Positions 8,125 through 15,832 of a DNA stretch of 36,688 nt are shown in pieces; the stretch's first letter is position 1, and the number at the start of each line of letters is the position of its first letter. The DNA is from Myxococcus guangdongensis (GTDB lineage: Bacteria; Myxococcota; Myxococcia; Myxococcales; Myxococcaceae), in NCBI RefSeq assembly GCF_024198255.1, contig NZ_JAJVKW010000028.1:1-36688 (forward strand), given 5' to 3'. The notes beneath the pieces were generated by a model, which was not told the DNA's origin, did no database searches, and worked only from the letters and a program-made list of their open reading frames with translations. The position numbers and the translations under genes were made by a program.

Positions 8125-8868
8125 TCACGGCGACACGTCGATGCCTGCGGAATGCGCGCCCACTCCTCGGCGAGGCGTGCCCGTGATGTCAACGGCGACA
8201 ATCTCCGACTCGTCCAGCTCTTTCGCCAGTCGCTCGACGACGCGCTCACTCACCGCCACCACGGTCGGACAGACCCTCGCGAAATCGGTGGAGGGCACGT
8301 CGTCCAGACGCAGCTCGTTGAGGGGGGGGAGCGTGGAGCCCACGCGGCCGCAAGTCCTGCAAGGCGTGTCGTCTTCACCTCCGCGAATACTCCCTCCAGG
8401 CCGAACCTCCAGTTCCAACAGTTCGGCCGCTCCGGGTCGTGCCTTGAACCGCGTCGGGACCGGGATGGCCCCCGTGAGTCCCTCAAGCCGAGCAGCAACG
8501 GACAGCTGAACAAGGATGATCCACGGCATGTGGATGGACACAGGGGGGAACTTCCCGCTGGCCTTCCCCGTCAGAGCTCCGAAACCCGTCCCCGGCTCAA
8601 CGACCGCGCCCTGCGGCACCAGCGGCAACACACGCTCCCGCAGACCTACGAACTCATCCCAGGGCACGCACCGAGCCCGCTCGAAGTCGCGCTTGCCCGG
8701 CAACGAGGAGAGGTCGACGGTCGGATAGTCGTGACCGACACCACTCCATGCATCCTTACAGGTCGGGCACTCGACTCCAGGCAACACCCACTGCCGACCG
8801 ACGTGGTAGCCCCCAGACCACTTCGACCGCTCCACATCGCGTCGCTCCGTCAGCGTGTAGTAGCGCAT
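8125..8868 (-). CDS. SitI6-family double-CXXCG immunity protein, cognate to SitA6
   Basis: 247 residues. The ATG follows the toxin stop directly (GAGTGAATG), so the two are translationally linked. It has the family hallmarks: CPTC near residue 35, CRTCG near residue 170, an intervening WDEFVGLR, and the GAVVEPGTGFGALTGKASG segment that parallels GAVIQPGVGLGPLVGKATG in the downstream copy. SitI proteins neutralise transferred SitA toxin inside the recipient. Pairing with the upstream lipoprotein makes it the likely specific antidote. The knuckles suggest metal binding, but that is inference. Confidence 0.85.
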   Translation of the reverse strand: MRYYTLTERRDVERSKWSGGYHVGRQWVLPGVECPTCKDAWSGVGHDYPTVDLSSLPGKRDFERARCVPWDEFVGLRERVLPLVPQGAVVEPGTGFGALTGKASGKFPPVSIHMPWIILVQLSVAARLEGLTGAIPVPTRFKARPGAAELLELEVRPGGSIRGGEDDTPCRTCGRVGSTLPPLNELRLDDVPSTDFARVCPTVVAVSERVVERLAKELDESEIVAVDITGTPRRGVGAHSAGIDVSP

Positions 8869-9564
8869 TCACTCTCCTGCAGCCGCAGCCAGCGAAAGCC
8901 GCTGCCAGTACGTCATCGGGACGCCGATGAGACCATAGCGCTCGACCATTGTTCCCCCATAACGGAAGTGCTCCGCGCGGGATGGAGGGCCCCGGTGCCC
9001 CTGAATCCACAGGCGCCAATCCCGATTCCAGGGGCCACCATGCTTACCCGCATGCACCCGGCGATGCACCTCCACGTCGACGAGCAACGTGTACTGGTGA
9101 ATGTCGATGCCGACGCCTTGGAAGTAATCCGCGAAGGCGCGCGGGAAGATGTGGTGGCGCTCCTTCGCTCGACGCTTCCAATCCGCGATGGCCTTCTTCG
9201 CCGCCTTGACGCTCGGAAGGTCATCAGCTCGGTACCACGGGATGATGAACACCGCCTCGCGCCCCGGTAGGGGCACAGCTCCACCCCAGTAGCGCTGAAT
9301 GCGCGCTGTCGCTGCGTCTGCGCCCCGGGCAGGTGCTGGGCGGAAGGCATATGGCGGAGACGCAAGGTCCTCACATCGGAAGAGGCCGCACTCGTCATCG
9401 CTGCAGGAAGGGGCATAGCACCCCTCATCGCCATCGCCCGCGGACTGGGCGCAGTCCTCCGCGGAGTCATCTTGCAGCGTTGCCGTGAAGTCCGACGCGA
9501 CAGCGTGCTCGCTGCTCGCGCACCCAGCCAACAGCAGCACCGCCAACCATCCAATCACTCGCAT
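8869..9564 (-). CDS. SitA6-family lipoprotein toxin with HHIFP nuclease-like C-terminus
   Basis: 231 residues from ATG 9564, preceded by GGGGGTGG; an upstream ATG at 9603 would misplace the signal. The signal peptide ends in lipobox LLAGC (Cys15). Residues 25-65 are Cys/Asp-rich. The C-terminal domain carries HHIFP at 137-141, GIDIHQYTLLVD at 152-163, VHRRVH at 166-171 and GGPWN at 176-180. This is the pattern of the TIGR02269/DUF2380 lipoprotein family, where the His array suggests an HNH-like nuclease. SitA toxins are outer-membrane lipoproteins handed to kin by TraA/TraB-dependent outer-membrane exchange; that transfer mode is family knowledge, not visible here. No separate sitB gene was seen. 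Confidence 0.85.
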   Translation of the reverse strand: MRVIGWLAVLLLAGCASSEHAVASDFTATLQDDSAEDCAQSAGDGDEGCYAPSCSDDECGLFRCEDLASPPYAFRPAPARGADAATARIQRYWGGAVPLPGREAVFIIPWYRADDLPSVKAAKKAIADWKRRAKERHHIFPRAFADYFQGVGIDIHQYTLLVDVEVHRRVHAGKHGGPWNRDWRLWIQGHRGPPSRAEHFRYGGTMVERYGLIGVPMTYWQRLSLAAAAGE

Positions 9565-9710
9565 GACCACCCCCGGCGCCAGCTTCAGCCACGAGGTGCT
9601 CATCCAGCAAGGACGCCGCGGGTCGCGGGCCCGGCACGCCTCGTGCTCATGGCCCGCGTGACTGCGCGGCCGGAAACTTCTCCCCGGGGCCGCGCCGAAG
9701 GACTGCGCCA

Positions 9711-10754
9711 ATGCCCGCCCACCTCGTACGACTGACGCTCCCCATTCTGCTCACGGCCCTCACCCTCAGCGCCTGTGGACCCACGGAGGCGGAGCCCGAT
9801 GGGCGTCCGCGCCCATCCGCCCCTAGAGACGGGGGGACTCCTGTGCCGGACGCGGGCAACCCCTCCGAGGGGGACGCGGGCAGCAACGGGCGCGCGGACG
9901 CTGGCAGCCCGTCACGCGACGGCGGCACGCCTCCAGCCTCCTGCACGCCGAGTTGCACCGGCCAGGAGTGCGGAGACAACGGCTGCGGCGGGAGCTGTGG
10001 CACCTGCAGCTCGGGCGAGAGTTGCACGGACGGCCGCTGCGCATGCGTCCCGCGCTGTGACGGCCGGCAGTGCGGCCCGGACGGCTGCGGGGGCACGTGC
10101 GGCACCTGCGGCTCCGGCTCCACCTGCTCGGCGTCTGGCGCCTGCGTCTGCGTGCCCCAGTGCCAGGGCAAGTCCTGCGGGCCTGACGGCTGCGGTGGGA
10201 GCTGCGGCGCGTGTCCCTCCAACTCCACCTGCACCGCCTCCGGCGAGGTGTGCGGGTGCGCCGCCGGCTACGTGCCGGACGCCGCCAGCGAGGCCTGCGT
10301 GCGCATCGGCGGCCCGTGCCAGGGCGTCAGCGAGTATGGCCACTGCGCGGGGGACTCGTGGGTGCGCTGCGACGCGCAGGCGGGCGTCGTCGTCGTCCCG
10401 TGCGGCGCCGGACGGTGCAAGACGGTCGACGCACAAGGCACCGGGGCATGCATGTGCGGCAGCATCGGCTCCGACGGCATCTGTCTGGCGCCGGATTTGA
10501 CTCGCACCACTCGGCCCACCACCCACTTCGTCTGCGCCAGCAGCCTGGGAATCCTCATGGCCGAGAACTGCGCGGCGAGCACTGGCTCCCCTAGAGGGCT
10601 GTGCTCTTCCTTCGTGACGTCCTCGGGGTACATGACGTCCTGCTTCTGCGACGACTGCATTCAGGGCATCGGCGGCACGTGCCGCCCGCTGTGCGGGGGG
10701 CGCGACGTCTGCAAGTACCGGTCAGAGGGGAACGTCCACACCTGCGGCTTTTGA
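9711..10754 (+). CDS. Cys-rich lipoprotein with tandem CGPDGCGG repeats, 347 aa
   Basis: The signal peptide has lipobox LSAC (Cys22), then an Asp/Gly/Pro/Ser-rich linker (residues 25-75). Three tandem repeats follow of the form C-x3-C-x-G-x-x-C-G-x-(N/D)-G-C-G-G-x-C-G-x-C, spaced about 35-40 residues. The C-terminal ~150 residues keep a high cysteine content. Such repeats are common in myxobacterial secreted and surface lipoproteins of unknown role, presumably disulfide-bonded. The gene is divergent from sitA6, with 146 bases between the starts. It may be chromosomal cargo rather than phage. Confidence 0.75.
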   Translation: MPAHLVRLTLPILLTALTLSACGPTEAEPDGRPRPSAPRDGGTPVPDAGNPSEGDAGSNGRADAGSPSRDGGTPPASCTPSCTGQECGDNGCGGSCGTCSSGESCTDGRCACVPRCDGRQCGPDGCGGTCGTCGSGSTCSASGACVCVPQCQGKSCGPDGCGGSCGACPSNSTCTASGEVCGCAAGYVPDAASEACVRIGGPCQGVSEYGHCAGDSWVRCDAQAGVVVVPCGAGRCKTVDAQGTGACMCGSIGSDGICLAPDLTRTTRPTTHFVCASSLGILMAENCAASTGSPRGLCSSFVTSSGYMTSCFCDDCIQGIGGTCRPLCGGRDVCKYRSEGNVHTCGF

Positions 10755-10853
10755 CGCGCCTTTCACCCGGACCTGGCCGCGGTGCTGCCCCATGGGCTGT
10801 GCCGAGTGGCTGTGCGTCCTCCTTCCTGTCTCTCACCTCAGCCGGAGTCCACC

Positions 10854-11882
10854 ATGGAGCCCCTTCGCACACGCACCACGCCTCTTCTCCCTCTCCTACG
10901 AGAGCCAGCTGACGGGCTTTCACCCGAGACGAAGTCCACTCCCCGCGCCACGCGCCTCGACAACTTCATCGAGGCCTTCCCCGCGCGAGCGTCCTCCACC
11001 AGCGCGCTCGTGCCTTCTGACGCGGCGCTGTCGACGGCGGGCGAGCTCAAGCCCAGTGCGGCCGACACCGCGAAGGCACCAACGGAGGGCGCGCCGAAGG
11101 AGAAGGGGTTCTTCGCCCGAGTCGGCGCGGCCATCGGCGGCGCCATCAACCGGGCCGCCGACGCGGTGGGCGGGCTGGTGACGGGGGCAGTCGAGGCCAC
11201 CGTCGGCACGCTGCGCAACACCGTCGAGTCCGCAGGCACCGTCCTCCGCGGTCTGGGCAACATCTTCACGGGGCGCTTCCGCGAGGGCTTCACCCAGCTT
11301 GGGCTGGGCCTCGTGAAGGGTCTCCAGACGCCGCTGGACGCCACCCTCATCCTCGGCGGGCGCGCCATCAGCGCGGTGCAGACGCTGCTCGGCCTCGAGC
11401 CGGTCCGCCGAAGCCTCACGGACGGCGAAGTCTCCGCGCTCCGCACCGTGTACGGAGACTCCATCGACTACTCGCGCATCAGCATCAAGGAGGGCAGCGC
11501 GGGACTCTTCTCCCTTTCCGGCCGGGCGTTCACCCACGGGGACACCATCTACATCCCGGCGAAGCACCTGCCCCTGCAGCTCGACTTGCTGGTCCACGAG
11601 GTGGGGCACGTCTGGCAGCACCAGAATGGGGGCACCGACTACATGAGCGAGGCCCTCGTCGCGCAGTTCGTCGGCGACGGGTACAACGTCCTCAAGGCAC
11701 TGCGGGAGGGCAAGGCATGGGAGGACATGAATCCGGAGCAGCAGGCGGAGCTGCTCGAGCTGGGCTTCAAGTCGGGGCACCTGGAGGACGCGTCCATCCC
11801 CTTCATCCTGGAGGGAGAGGACTACACCGCGCAGCTCGGCGCGGCGCTGCGCGAGGTCCGCGCGGGCCGGGGGGCGCCGTAG
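10854..11882 (+). CDS. HEVGH zinc-binding protein, DUF4157-like (eCIS-core-like), 342 aa
   Basis: ATG 10854 with GGAG just upstream; in-frame codons farther upstream are unlikely starts. The first ~85 residues are disordered. Residues 85-180 are Gly/Ala-rich amphipathic helices (GAAIGGAINRAADAVGGLVTG) that could associate with membranes. The domain at about 205-265 ends in LLVHEVGHVWQHQNGG, with HEVGH at 248-252. HExxH followed by a WQHQ-type helix is typical of the DUF4157 domain found in proteins linked to extracellular contractile injection systems and other toxins. Whether it is an active peptidase or a maturation/delivery domain cannot be read from the sequence. The next lipoprotein begins 3 bases later. 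Confidence 0.6.
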   Translation: MEPLRTRTTPLLPLLREPADGLSPETKSTPRATRLDNFIEAFPARASSTSALVPSDAALSTAGELKPSAADTAKAPTEGAPKEKGFFARVGAAIGGAINRAADAVGGLVTGAVEATVGTLRNTVESAGTVLRGLGNIFTGRFREGFTQLGLGLVKGLQTPLDATLILGGRAISAVQTLLGLEPVRRSLTDGEVSALRTVYGDSIDYSRISIKEGSAGLFSLSGRAFTHGDTIYIPAKHLPLQLDLLVHEVGHVWQHQNGGTDYMSEALVAQFVGDGYNVLKALREGKAWEDMNPEQQAELLELGFKSGHLEDASIPFILEGEDYTAQLGAALREVRAGRGAP

Positions 11883-11884
11883 CC

Positions 11885-12289
11885 ATGGCCCTCCGACGCC
11901 TCCCCTTCCTCGCCGCACTGCTCGTTGCGGCCCTCACCGGTGCCTGCGAGCCGCCCCTCCACGTACAGCTCGCCTCCGCAGAGGAGTCCCTCCCCTCACC
12001 CGCCTTCGTCATCCGCGAGCCCTCCCGCCCCGAGGGCCCACGGTACGACTTGGTTCGCGTCAGCCTCCTGGACGGGACGCCGGTGTGGGCCATCCGCGCC
12101 CGCGGCTCCCTGGGAGGGCCAGGGCCTGCACGCCTCGTGTACGGGGTGGTGCCCGACGGATTCGAGGAGGTGCAGCCCGCCACTCCGCTGGAGGTGGGCC
12201 ACACCTACGCCGTTTCCGTGTCGGGCGAGGGGCGCGGAGGGCTCCACGTCCGCGTCCAGCAGGACGGGAGCCTCACGGCAGCGCCGTAA
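11885..12289 (+). CDS. Small lipoprotein, 134 aa
   Basis: ATG 11885, 3 bases after the HEVGH gene, so co-transcribed. The signal peptide has lipobox LTGAC (Cys at about 21). The mature part has a beta-sandwich feel (PVWAIRARGSLGGPGPARLV, then TYAVSVSGEGRGGLHVRVQQ). It could be a partner or immunity-like companion of the HEVGH protein, by position only. Its 3' end is repeated in decayed form at 13127-13204, on the far side of a secreted cargo gene. Confidence 0.6.
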   Translation: MALRRLPFLAALLVAALTGACEPPLHVQLASAEESLPSPAFVIREPSRPEGPRYDLVRVSLLDGTPVWAIRARGSLGGPGPARLVYGVVPDGFEEVQPATPLEVGHTYAVSVSGEGRGGLHVRVQQDGSLTAAP

Positions 12290-12405
12290 TCCGCCCTCGC
12301 GCGAACGTCTTCGGGCATCCGGAAATTCATGCAGTGCGGCAAGTCACCGAGGATTGTAGCCAGCCCGACCATCCAATGAACGTGGGTATCCATCCAGTAC
12401 AGTCA

Positions 12406-12873
12406 CTATCCGCAGATGACAAGCAGTGGGGTAACGACCGTACAGAAGATCGTTACCGGATCGACGCTCACTGGCGGGGTGCTTCTCACCACCCTCGTAG
12501 TGATGGGGTAGTTCACACCAACCGTCAGCAAGGGCAGAGTTACCTCGGTATCAAAGACGACGGTTTCACCAGGGGAAACTAGGTTCGTGGCACAGCTGAC
12601 GGTGTTTTCGGAAATGGAGCATCTCGGGGACGTATTCACTGGAGTCCATCCGCGCGGCAAATCAACCGCCACGTCAAAACTGGCCGCCAGGGGGGCATCA
12701 AGATTCAACAAGACATGGTTTCTCACCAAAATAACCATCCCAACGCGGTTCGGTATGACTTTGGCTCCAACTCCAATATCGACACCAGAGCTCTGCGCCA
12801 CTGCCGGAGCAGACAGGAAGAACAGGCTCAACACATACGCCACACCAAGGTGACGACAAGCAAGTATTTTCAT
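12406..12873 (-). CDS. Secreted protein with DUF11-like beta domain (cargo), 155 aa
   Basis: ATG 12873 gives a clear signal peptide (MKILACRHLGVAYVLSLFFL, then SAPAVAQ). The mature protein has the shape of a DUF11/CARDB-type domain: N-terminal strand VILVRNHVLLNLDAPLAASF, a P-x-G-W segment, C-S-x5-V-x-C, then V-S-P-G-E-T-V-V-F-D. The gene and its upstream DNA are visibly AT-richer than the flanks, and it faces against its neighbours. It lies between the intact small lipoprotein gene and a decayed copy of that gene's end, which suggests acquisition as a cassette. Confidence 0.6.
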   Translation of the reverse strand: MKILACRHLGVAYVLSLFFLSAPAVAQSSGVDIGVGAKVIPNRVGMVILVRNHVLLNLDAPLAASFDVAVDLPRGWTPVNTSPRCSISENTVSCATNLVSPGETVVFDTEVTLPLLTVGVNYPITTRVVRSTPPVSVDPVTIFCTVVTPLLVICG

Positions 12874-13126
12874 ATTTCCCAACGTTGCCACTACGAGATT
12901 TTTTGACACGACAGGCGTTCTTCGCCAATCATAGCAACCGTCTCTCACGCCTCAAGTCGCACGACGCCCCGGCAAAGAATAATCAACAGATCATAGCCTT
13001 CCAGGGTAGTTTACCAGCACTTCGCTGACACCTGGGGGATGCCAATATCTAGGTAGAGATCAGGGGTGGGACTGCATTGAGGGGGCGCAGCCCGCAGCAC
13101 CGCTTGGGGCAGGTCGGGACGACAAT

Positions 13127-13204
13127 GTCGCCGTGTCGGGCGAGGGACAGGGAGGACTCCGCGCCCGCAGTCAGGGAGACGGGAGTCTCACGACGGCGCC
13201 GTAG
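13127..13204 (+). pseudogene. Decayed 3' end of the 11885 lipoprotein gene
   Basis: Translates as VAVSGEGQGGLRARSQGDGS then LTTAP and a stop. The intact lipoprotein ends VSVSGEGRGGLHVRVQQDGS then LTAAP and a stop. The last 26 codons match with a handful of changes. Weaker similarity to the intact gene (GAGG...GCAGCCCGC) continues upstream from about 13075. This duplicate and the intact gene bracket the cargo gene at 12406-12873. Confidence 0.75.
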
Positions 13205-13216
13205 TCGAGACGCAGC

Positions 13217-13928
13217 TCAGACCGCGCGGCGGGCCAGGGTTTCTCCCCGCGCGGCGTCCAGGCGCACTGCGGCCGCTTCGCAGTACCGCTCCTCAAGTTC
13301 GACGCCCACTGCCCGGCGGCCGAGCTGCTGCGCGGCCAGCAGCGTGGCGCCGCTCCCCGCGAACGGGTCCAGAACCAAGCCGCCCTCAGGGCAGCCCCGC
13401 GCCACGAGGAAGGCCATCAGCTCAACGGGCTTCTCGGTGGGGTGCGTGCGCTTCTTCGGTGCGACGGGAGGGAAGCCGGGCAACACCGCGCCGTGGCGCT
13501 TCCCCAACAGCGGGCGGCGCTTCGACCCGGCGCTGTGGAGCACCACCTCGTAGTCCGGGGCGAAGGAGCCCTCGCAGTCCCCGGTGCCTCCGCGATTCTT
13601 CCACCAGATGAGGGCGCCCTTCATTCCCATGTGCGGCGCCATGGCGTCGTGGAAGTCGGGCCACGAAGCCCAATGGCAGAAGACGAAGGCGTGGGACTCC
13701 TCGGCCAGCACGCTGCTCGCGGCGGTGAGCGCCTGGCGGAACCCCCTCATCCCCCTGGCGCGCGCCGTCGGCGCGAATCGGAGCGGCCCCTTTTGACTTC
13801 GAGGCCCAGACCATCCCATAGGGCGGGTCCGTGAGCAGCAAGTCCGCAGATCGGGACGGGAGGTCCAGCAGGTCGCGGCAGCCGACGTGGTACAGCGTGA
13901 CGGTGTTGTTCTCGTAGTAGGGCTTCAC
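13217..13928 (-). pseudogene. Phage-type DNA methyltransferase, broken by a frameshift
   Basis: The first segment (from ATG 13928) has MKPYYENNTVTLYHVGCRDL and motif IV DPPYG at residues 34-38. It runs through a G5 tract (C5 on plus, 13751-13755). Beyond it, the continuing protein is in the next frame: GMRGFRQALTAASSVLAEES, then the HPTEKPVEL segment and motif I DPFAGSGATLLAA. Removing one G gives a single uninterrupted ~235-residue enzyme. The order DPPY before FxGxG marks a beta-type N4/N6 methyltransferase, common in phages. The break may be real decay, phase variation at the G tract, or a sequencing error. Confidence 0.75.
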
Positions 13929-14020
13929 GTGCAGAGGCTCGTTGCGCTTGGGGGAAGGACTGCGACTTCAAGCGCACTGCACATGCGATGCCGCCTGCCT
14001 GATGCCCTCGTGACCCACTG

Positions 14021-14032
14021 CACATTAATGTG
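14021..14032. promoter_or_regulatory. Palindrome CACATTAATGTG in divergent promoter region
   Basis: Perfect 12-base palindrome between the methyltransferase start (13928, minus) and the small gene at 14070 (plus). Its AT core in GC-rich surroundings suggests an operator or a promoter element. The regulator is unknown. Confidence 0.35.
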
Positions 14033-14069
14033 GTCCGTCGCATACCCTCGCACGCATCAAGGAGGGAGC

Positions 14070-14381
14070 ATGGAATCCATTCGTTGGCACCCAATTCGGC
14101 AAGAGTACATCGCCCCGCGGAACAACCACGAGCCGCTCATCACGCGAATCGAGGCTGAGCGCCACAACGAGGCTCTTTTCGCGGCCCTCGTGACAGGGGG
14201 AATGCTGCTGAAGCTCGTCACCCCAGGGGGCGCGCAGCTCACATTCATTCCTGGCGACCACAAGGCGTTGGCTCCGACGCTGGTCGCAGGCCCAGAGAAA
14301 GTGCTCCCCAAGCTGTCTGGATTTGAGGAGAAGACGAACGAAGAGACGGTGGCTTCAGCCCTTGCCATGCTGAAGCGATGA
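14070..14381 (+). CDS. Hypothetical protein, 103 aa
   Basis: ATG 14070 with a strong AAGGAGGGAGC ribosome site, which decides the start against upstream in-frame codons. The sequence begins MESIRWHPIRQEYIAPRNNH and has a hydrophobic middle (ALVTGGMLLKLVTPGGAQL) and a charged C-terminus. No known family. It is divergent from the methyltransferase and probably transcribed from its own promoter. Confidence 0.6.
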   Translation: MESIRWHPIRQEYIAPRNNHEPLITRIEAERHNEALFAALVTGGMLLKLVTPGGAQLTFIPGDHKALAPTLVAGPEKVLPKLSGFEEKTNEETVASALAMLKR

Positions 14382-14422
14382 GACCACAGGCAAGGGACCG
14401 CTCTTCGACCCTTGCCTGTGAT

Positions 14423-14602
14423 TCACAGCCCGAACGTCCAGCGGGCGCCAACGCCAGCCATCCGCTCGCGCTCGTTCGCCTCCGCGAATCCGAAGAGTCC
14501 AAGGTCCGGACGGAGCCGGGCCCCTGCCTCGAGTCGCGCGTACCAGCCGGAGAGGCTGGACGTGCCGGCCTGGGCTTCGAGGTAGCCGGTGCGCACGGGC
14601 AC
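14423..14602 (-). CDS. Short beta-rich protein resembling an outer-membrane-protein end, about 59 aa
   Basis: The frame beginning VPVRTGYLEAQAGTSSLSGW and ending GVGARWTF-GL looks like real coding sequence with amphipathic beta strands (GWYARLEAGARLRPDLGLFG). The only acceptable start after the preceding stop is GTG 14602; the frame upstream of it lies inside the neighbouring gene. It could be a free small protein at the end of the lysis-like operon or the displaced C-terminus of a longer one. Terminal Phe-Gly-Leu is compatible with a beta-barrel strand. Confidence 0.4.
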   Translation of the reverse strand: MPVRTGYLEAQAGTSSLSGWYARLEAGARLRPDLGLFGFAEANERERMAGVGARWTFGL

Positions 14603-14631
14603 GTCGCTGAGTACCCTGTCGAGCCCCGCGG

Positions 14632-15165
14632 CTACTGCGCGCCGCGGGGCGTCTGAGGGACCGCTGCCACCGCCGGGGCCAGCGCGGCCGTGCTGCCGAT
14701 GGCCCCGAGTGTGGCCGTCAGCGCCGCCCCCTGCACCTTCGTCGCAGTCAACTCCGCGCCGTGCATGGCCGTCCAGGCCGCCTTCGCCTGGGCAACCTCG
14801 CGGTCGGTGGGCACGTAGCCCTTCAGGGCGAGCTGCTCGCGGAAGATGCGCAGCGCCTCGGCGACCTTGTCGTCCACCTTGTTCGCGGTGCGAAGCGCCA
14901 TGTCGTTGACCGCGTAGTAGGCGAGGTTGATGACGTAGCCGACGCTGCGCAGGCGCTCCTCCGCCTTGTCCTTCCAGATGGCGCGCACGAGCGCTACCCC
15001 GCCACCGACGACGAGGCTGGCAACCAGCACCAGCACATCGGGGTTCGTGAGGATACCGAGGAGGATTCCGCCAGCGAGGCCGCCGGCCGTGGCGCCGGTG
15101 TCCGCGAGCGCGGCCGGCGCGGTGAGGACCACGGCAAGCGTGGCTAGGGAGAACAGCTTCTTCAT
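14632..15165 (-). CDS. Holin-like membrane protein, 177 aa
   Basis: ATG 15165 with AAGGAG upstream. The N-terminus MKKLFSLATLAVVLTAPAAL is a signal or first membrane segment. A second hydrophobic span lies at about 40-62. The following ~80 residues (VGYVINLAYYAVNDMALRTA, then VAEALRIFREQLALKGYVPT, then DREVAQAKAAW) resemble the cytoplasmic part of LL-H-type phage holins. The gene is downstream of an NlpC/P60 hydrolase and a coiled-coil membrane protein, which fits a lysis cassette. The holin role is inference from layout. Confidence 0.5.
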   Translation of the reverse strand: MKKLFSLATLAVVLTAPAALADTGATAGGLAGGILLGILTNPDVLVLVASLVVGGGVALVRAIWKDKAEERLRSVGYVINLAYYAVNDMALRTANKVDDKVAEALRIFREQLALKGYVPTDREVAQAKAAWTAMHGAELTATKVQGAALTATLGAIGSTAALAPAVAAVPQTPRGAQ

Positions 15166-15180
15166 GTGGGACTCCTTGAG

Positions 15181-15357
15181 CTACGAGTGGGACTGCGAGG
15201 ACGAAACGGGACGCCATGCACCGCGCCAGGTGCAGCGGGCGCAGCGAAGGCGGCAGCGCGTGGCCGCCGACTGCGAGTGCCCAGCCGGCACGTCCACGTC
15301 GGGGACGTAGCGGTGACCGAGGAGCAGGCAGAGGGCGCGCCAGGCCATAGCGCTCAC
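15181..15357 (-). CDS. Small Cys-pair protein, 58 aa
   Basis: GTG 15357 overlaps the stop of the hydrolase gene (GTGA); an internal ATG at 15348 is the alternative start. It contains ALCLLLGHRYVPDVD followed by CRLRCARCTWRG, the pattern of small phage zinc-ribbon proteins (LxGHR...C-x-x-C). Function unknown. Coupling on both sides (16 bases to the next gene) supports it. Confidence 0.5.
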   Translation of the reverse strand: MSAMAWRALCLLLGHRYVPDVDVPAGHSQSAATRCRLRCARCTWRGAWRPVSSSQSHS

Positions 15358-15806
15358 GAGCGGAACGGCAAGCGGCGCAGGCCCATGCGCCGCGCGCGGT
15401 AGTCGAGGCTGCCGAACACCTTCACGCACGCGTTGGCCTTGGCGGCGTCGGCCAGCGTCCGGGTGGTGCTCCCTCCTCCGGAGGCGCCAACCACGACGCC
15501 TCCGCCGACGTGCACCATGACGTGCTCCGCGTCGAGCGGTGCGCCCTTGCGGTGGTACAGCACCAGGTCGCCGGGCAGCAGTTCCTCCTCCTTCGGCACG
15601 GCGAGGCACTGCGCCAGGAGCACGTCGGTGTTGTGGGAATACCGCCAGTCAGGTCCACCCACCTCGCGAAGCGCCCAGGTGACGAGTCCAGAGCAGTCGA
15701 AGGCGCGCTTGTTGGCGACGCGGTCGAGTTCGCCCTTGCCTCCCCACCGGTAGGGCGCGTGCATCTGCGAGAGGACGGCGACGACGAAGGCGTTGCGCTG
15801 GGACAC
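15354..15806 (-). CDS. NlpC/P60-type cell-wall hydrolase, 150 aa
   Basis: GTG 15806 has AGGAG seven bases upstream, which decides the start; the frame stays open upstream only as the shadow of the preceding gene. The sequence shows APYRWGGKG near 17-25, FDCSG with catalytic Cys38, LPGDLVLYHRKG at 77-88 and EHVMVHVGGG with catalytic His94, the order seen in NlpC/P60 cysteine peptidases. These cut gamma-D-Glu-mDAP bonds in peptidoglycan. The lack of a signal peptide and the neighbourhood suggest a phage endolysin or tail-associated hydrolase. The tail module has a second NlpC domain, in gpK. Confidence 0.8.
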   Translation of the reverse strand: MSQRNAFVVAVLSQMHAPYRWGGKGELDRVANKRAFDCSGLVTWALREVGGPDWRYSHNTDVLLAQCLAVPKEEELLPGDLVLYHRKGAPLDAEHVMVHVGGGVVVGASGGGSTTRTLADAAKANACVKVFGSLDYRARRMGLRRLPFRS

Positions 15807-15832
15807 GACGTGCTCCTGAGCCTGCGGGGAAG

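Noticed and set aside
3940..14055. Recurrent TACCCT as a common -10 promoter element upstream of several genes
   Set aside because: Occurrences (about 3954, 6173, 14043) have inconsistent spacing to any -35-like sequence, and the motif is common by chance in this composition.
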